Of a stretch of DNA of 64,000 nucleotides, positions 63,113-64,000 are shown piece after piece. Each line of letters begins with the position of its first letter. Position 1 is the stretch's first letter. This DNA comes from Paraburkholderia metrosideri (GTDB lineage: Bacteria; Pseudomonadota; Gammaproteobacteria; Burkholderiales; Burkholderiaceae). The notes below the pieces were generated by a model. That model did not search any database. It worked only from the letters and a program-made list of their open reading frames with translations, and was not told the origin of the DNA. The stretch is from the NCBI RefSeq assembly GCF_904848625.1, contig NZ_CAJHCP010000003.1, positions 558,001 to 622,000 on the forward strand, written 5' to 3'. The position numbers were made by a program, and so were the translations under genes.

Positions 63113-63595
63113 TCAGCGCTTGCGAGCAGGCTTGGGAGGAGAAGAGGCGCGGCGAAATTCTTCGATTACGTCTTCAAATTCGGAGACGTCTTCAAAGCGC
63201 CGGTAAACGGACGCAAAACGCACGTAGGCAATGGTGTCGAGCGCGCGCAGCTCGTTCATCACGAGTTCACCGAGGCGCTCACTGCGCACCTCACGCTCAC
63301 CGCTACCGAGCAATTGATACTCGATGCGGGCAACTGCCGCGTCGATCGCGTCTGCCGCAACGGGGCGCTTGCGCAGCGCCAATTGCATGCTCGCGACGAT
63401 CTTGCGGCGGTCGAATTCCGTGCGACTGCCGTCCTTCTTGACGACCGAAGGCAACGCCAGCTCGACCCGCTCATACGTCGTGAAACGTTTGTCGCAGGCC
63501 GGGCAGCGGCGCCGCCGGCGAATCGTCGCACCGTCTTCGGATACGCGCGAGTCGACAACCTGCGTATCGGCGTGACGGCAGAAGGGACAATGCAT
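63113..63595 (-). CDS. nrdR: Transcriptional repressor NrdR
   Basis: A 160-residue repressor of ribonucleotide reductase genes. The N-terminal zinc ribbon carries [13 protein letters not shown] and [16 protein letters not shown] (four Cys). The ATP-cone follows ([29 protein letters not shown]) and ends in [25 protein letters not shown]. It senses dATP/ATP and binds NrdR boxes. It starts at 63595, six bases after the glyA stop at 63602, in an operon with glyA, the usual arrangement in beta-proteobacteria. Confidence 0.97.
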   Translation of the reverse strand: MHCPFCRHADTQVVDSRVSEDGATIRRRRRCPACDKRFTTYERVELALPSVVKKDGSRTEFDRRKIVASMQLALRKRPVAADAIDAAVARIEYQLLGSGEREVRSERLGELVMNELRALDTIAYVRFASVYRRFEDVSEFEDVIEEFRRASSPPKPARKR

Positions 63596-63601
63596 GACGG
63601 C

Positions 63602-64000
63602 TTACTTGTAAACCGGGAAACGCTGGGTCAGCTCGGCAACCTGAGCACGCACACGGTCGATCGTGGCGGTGTCTTCCGGGTTGTCCAGAACGTCGGCAAT
63701 CAGGTTACCGACCTGCTCGGCTTCCTTCACGCCAAAACCGCGCGTGGTCATGGCCGGCGAGCCGAGACGCACGCCGCTCGTCACGAACGGCTTTTCCGGA
63801 TCGTTCGGAATCGCGTTCTTGTTGACGGTGATGTGCGCTGCGCCGAGGGCCGCTTCCGCGACCTTACCGGTGATCTTCTTCGCGCGCAGATCGACCAGCA
63901 TCACGTGGCTTTCAGTACGGCCAGACACGATACGCAGACCGCGCTTGACCAGCGTTTCAGCCAGCACGCGCGCGTTTTCGACGACCTGTTGCTGATATTC
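63602..64000 (-). CDS. glyA: Serine hydroxymethyltransferase, C-terminal part
   Basis: The visible 132 codons run from the right edge ([21 protein letters not shown]) to the stop at 63602 and cover the C-terminal domain of Gly[51 protein letters not shown] and the end [10 protein letters not shown] are characteristic. It interconverts serine and glycine, supplying one-carbon units. The first ~280 residues lie beyond the window. It is directly upstream of nrdR. Confidence 0.97.
   Translation of the reverse strand, partial: EYQQQVVENARVLAETLVKRGLRIVSGRTESHVMLVDLRAKKITGKVAEAALGAAHITVNKNAIPNDPEKPFVTSGVRLGSPAMTTRGFGVKEAEQVGNLIADVLDNPEDTATIDRVRAQVAELTQRFPVYK

Overview
The window is GC-rich proteobacterial chromosome and looks like Burkholderia sensu lato, most likely Paraburkholderia. 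The reasons are gene content and style: nrdR beside glyA next to a minor-pilin operon, an hmgA-fahA pair, XdhABC, an AsdA/AspT aspartate-alanine system, a cepacian-like (bce-type) exopolysaccharide operon, and the DUF883 / YqjE-like / small-protein trio. The genus assignment is inference from gene families and was not checked against any database.

Region by region. 1-6.5 kb is an accessory stretch: a formyltransferase-like gene cut by the window edge, a GntR/FCD regulator, an IS21-type remnant (intact istB, only the tail of istA) cut by a complete IS3-type element, a DUF4238 protein and a lone receiver-domain protein. 6.6-10.2 kb holds three secreted or membrane proteins of unknown role, including a zinc-ribbon/TM/tandem-repeat protein. 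10.2-19.1 kb is one minus-strand exopolysaccharide cluster (AraC-type regulator, manC, wcaJ-type transferase, wza, wzc, gmd) behind a 0.9 kb non-coding leader that contains a tRNA-like relic. 20-29 kb has two small proteins, LysE and TauE exporters, a BON protein, a TAXI solute-binding protein, an HCCA-isomerase-like protein and a LysR regulator. 28.4-32.9 kb is xdhABC, with an XdhC that lacks its N-terminal half. 33.3-36.5 kb has an MFS carrier, then the C-terminal half of a polysaccharide flippase and an ATP-grasp ligase.

37-43.7 kb is an aspartate block: two AspT-type exchangers, aspartate 4-decarboxylase and an aminotransferase. 44.2-49.5 kb has a D-lactate dehydrogenase, a possible fertility-inhibition-factor homologue, a crotonase and two MFS carriers, one with a frameshift. 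49.7-53.8 kb is the homogentisate operon (AAHS carrier, hmgA, fahA; the last two overlap by ATGA). 54-58 kb has a degenerate EAL protein, an IclR regulator divergent from glutaryl-CoA dehydrogenase, and a 1-Cys peroxiredoxin. 58.5-60 kb is the DUF883/YqjE-like set. 60-63 kb is a five-gene minor-pilin operon (fimT-pilV-pilW-pilX-pilE). The window ends with nrdR and the 3' part of glyA.

Most of the window is catabolic and envelope housekeeping. The least explained parts are the repeat protein at 7.9-9.8 kb with its secreted neighbour, the tRNA-like relic and 50-residue membrane protein upstream of the exopolysaccharide cluster, the half-genes (XdhC, flippase) and the inactive-looking EAL protein. 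No CRISPR array, prophage, rRNA or intact tRNA was seen, and I did not find a convincing new multi-gene defence or secretion system.
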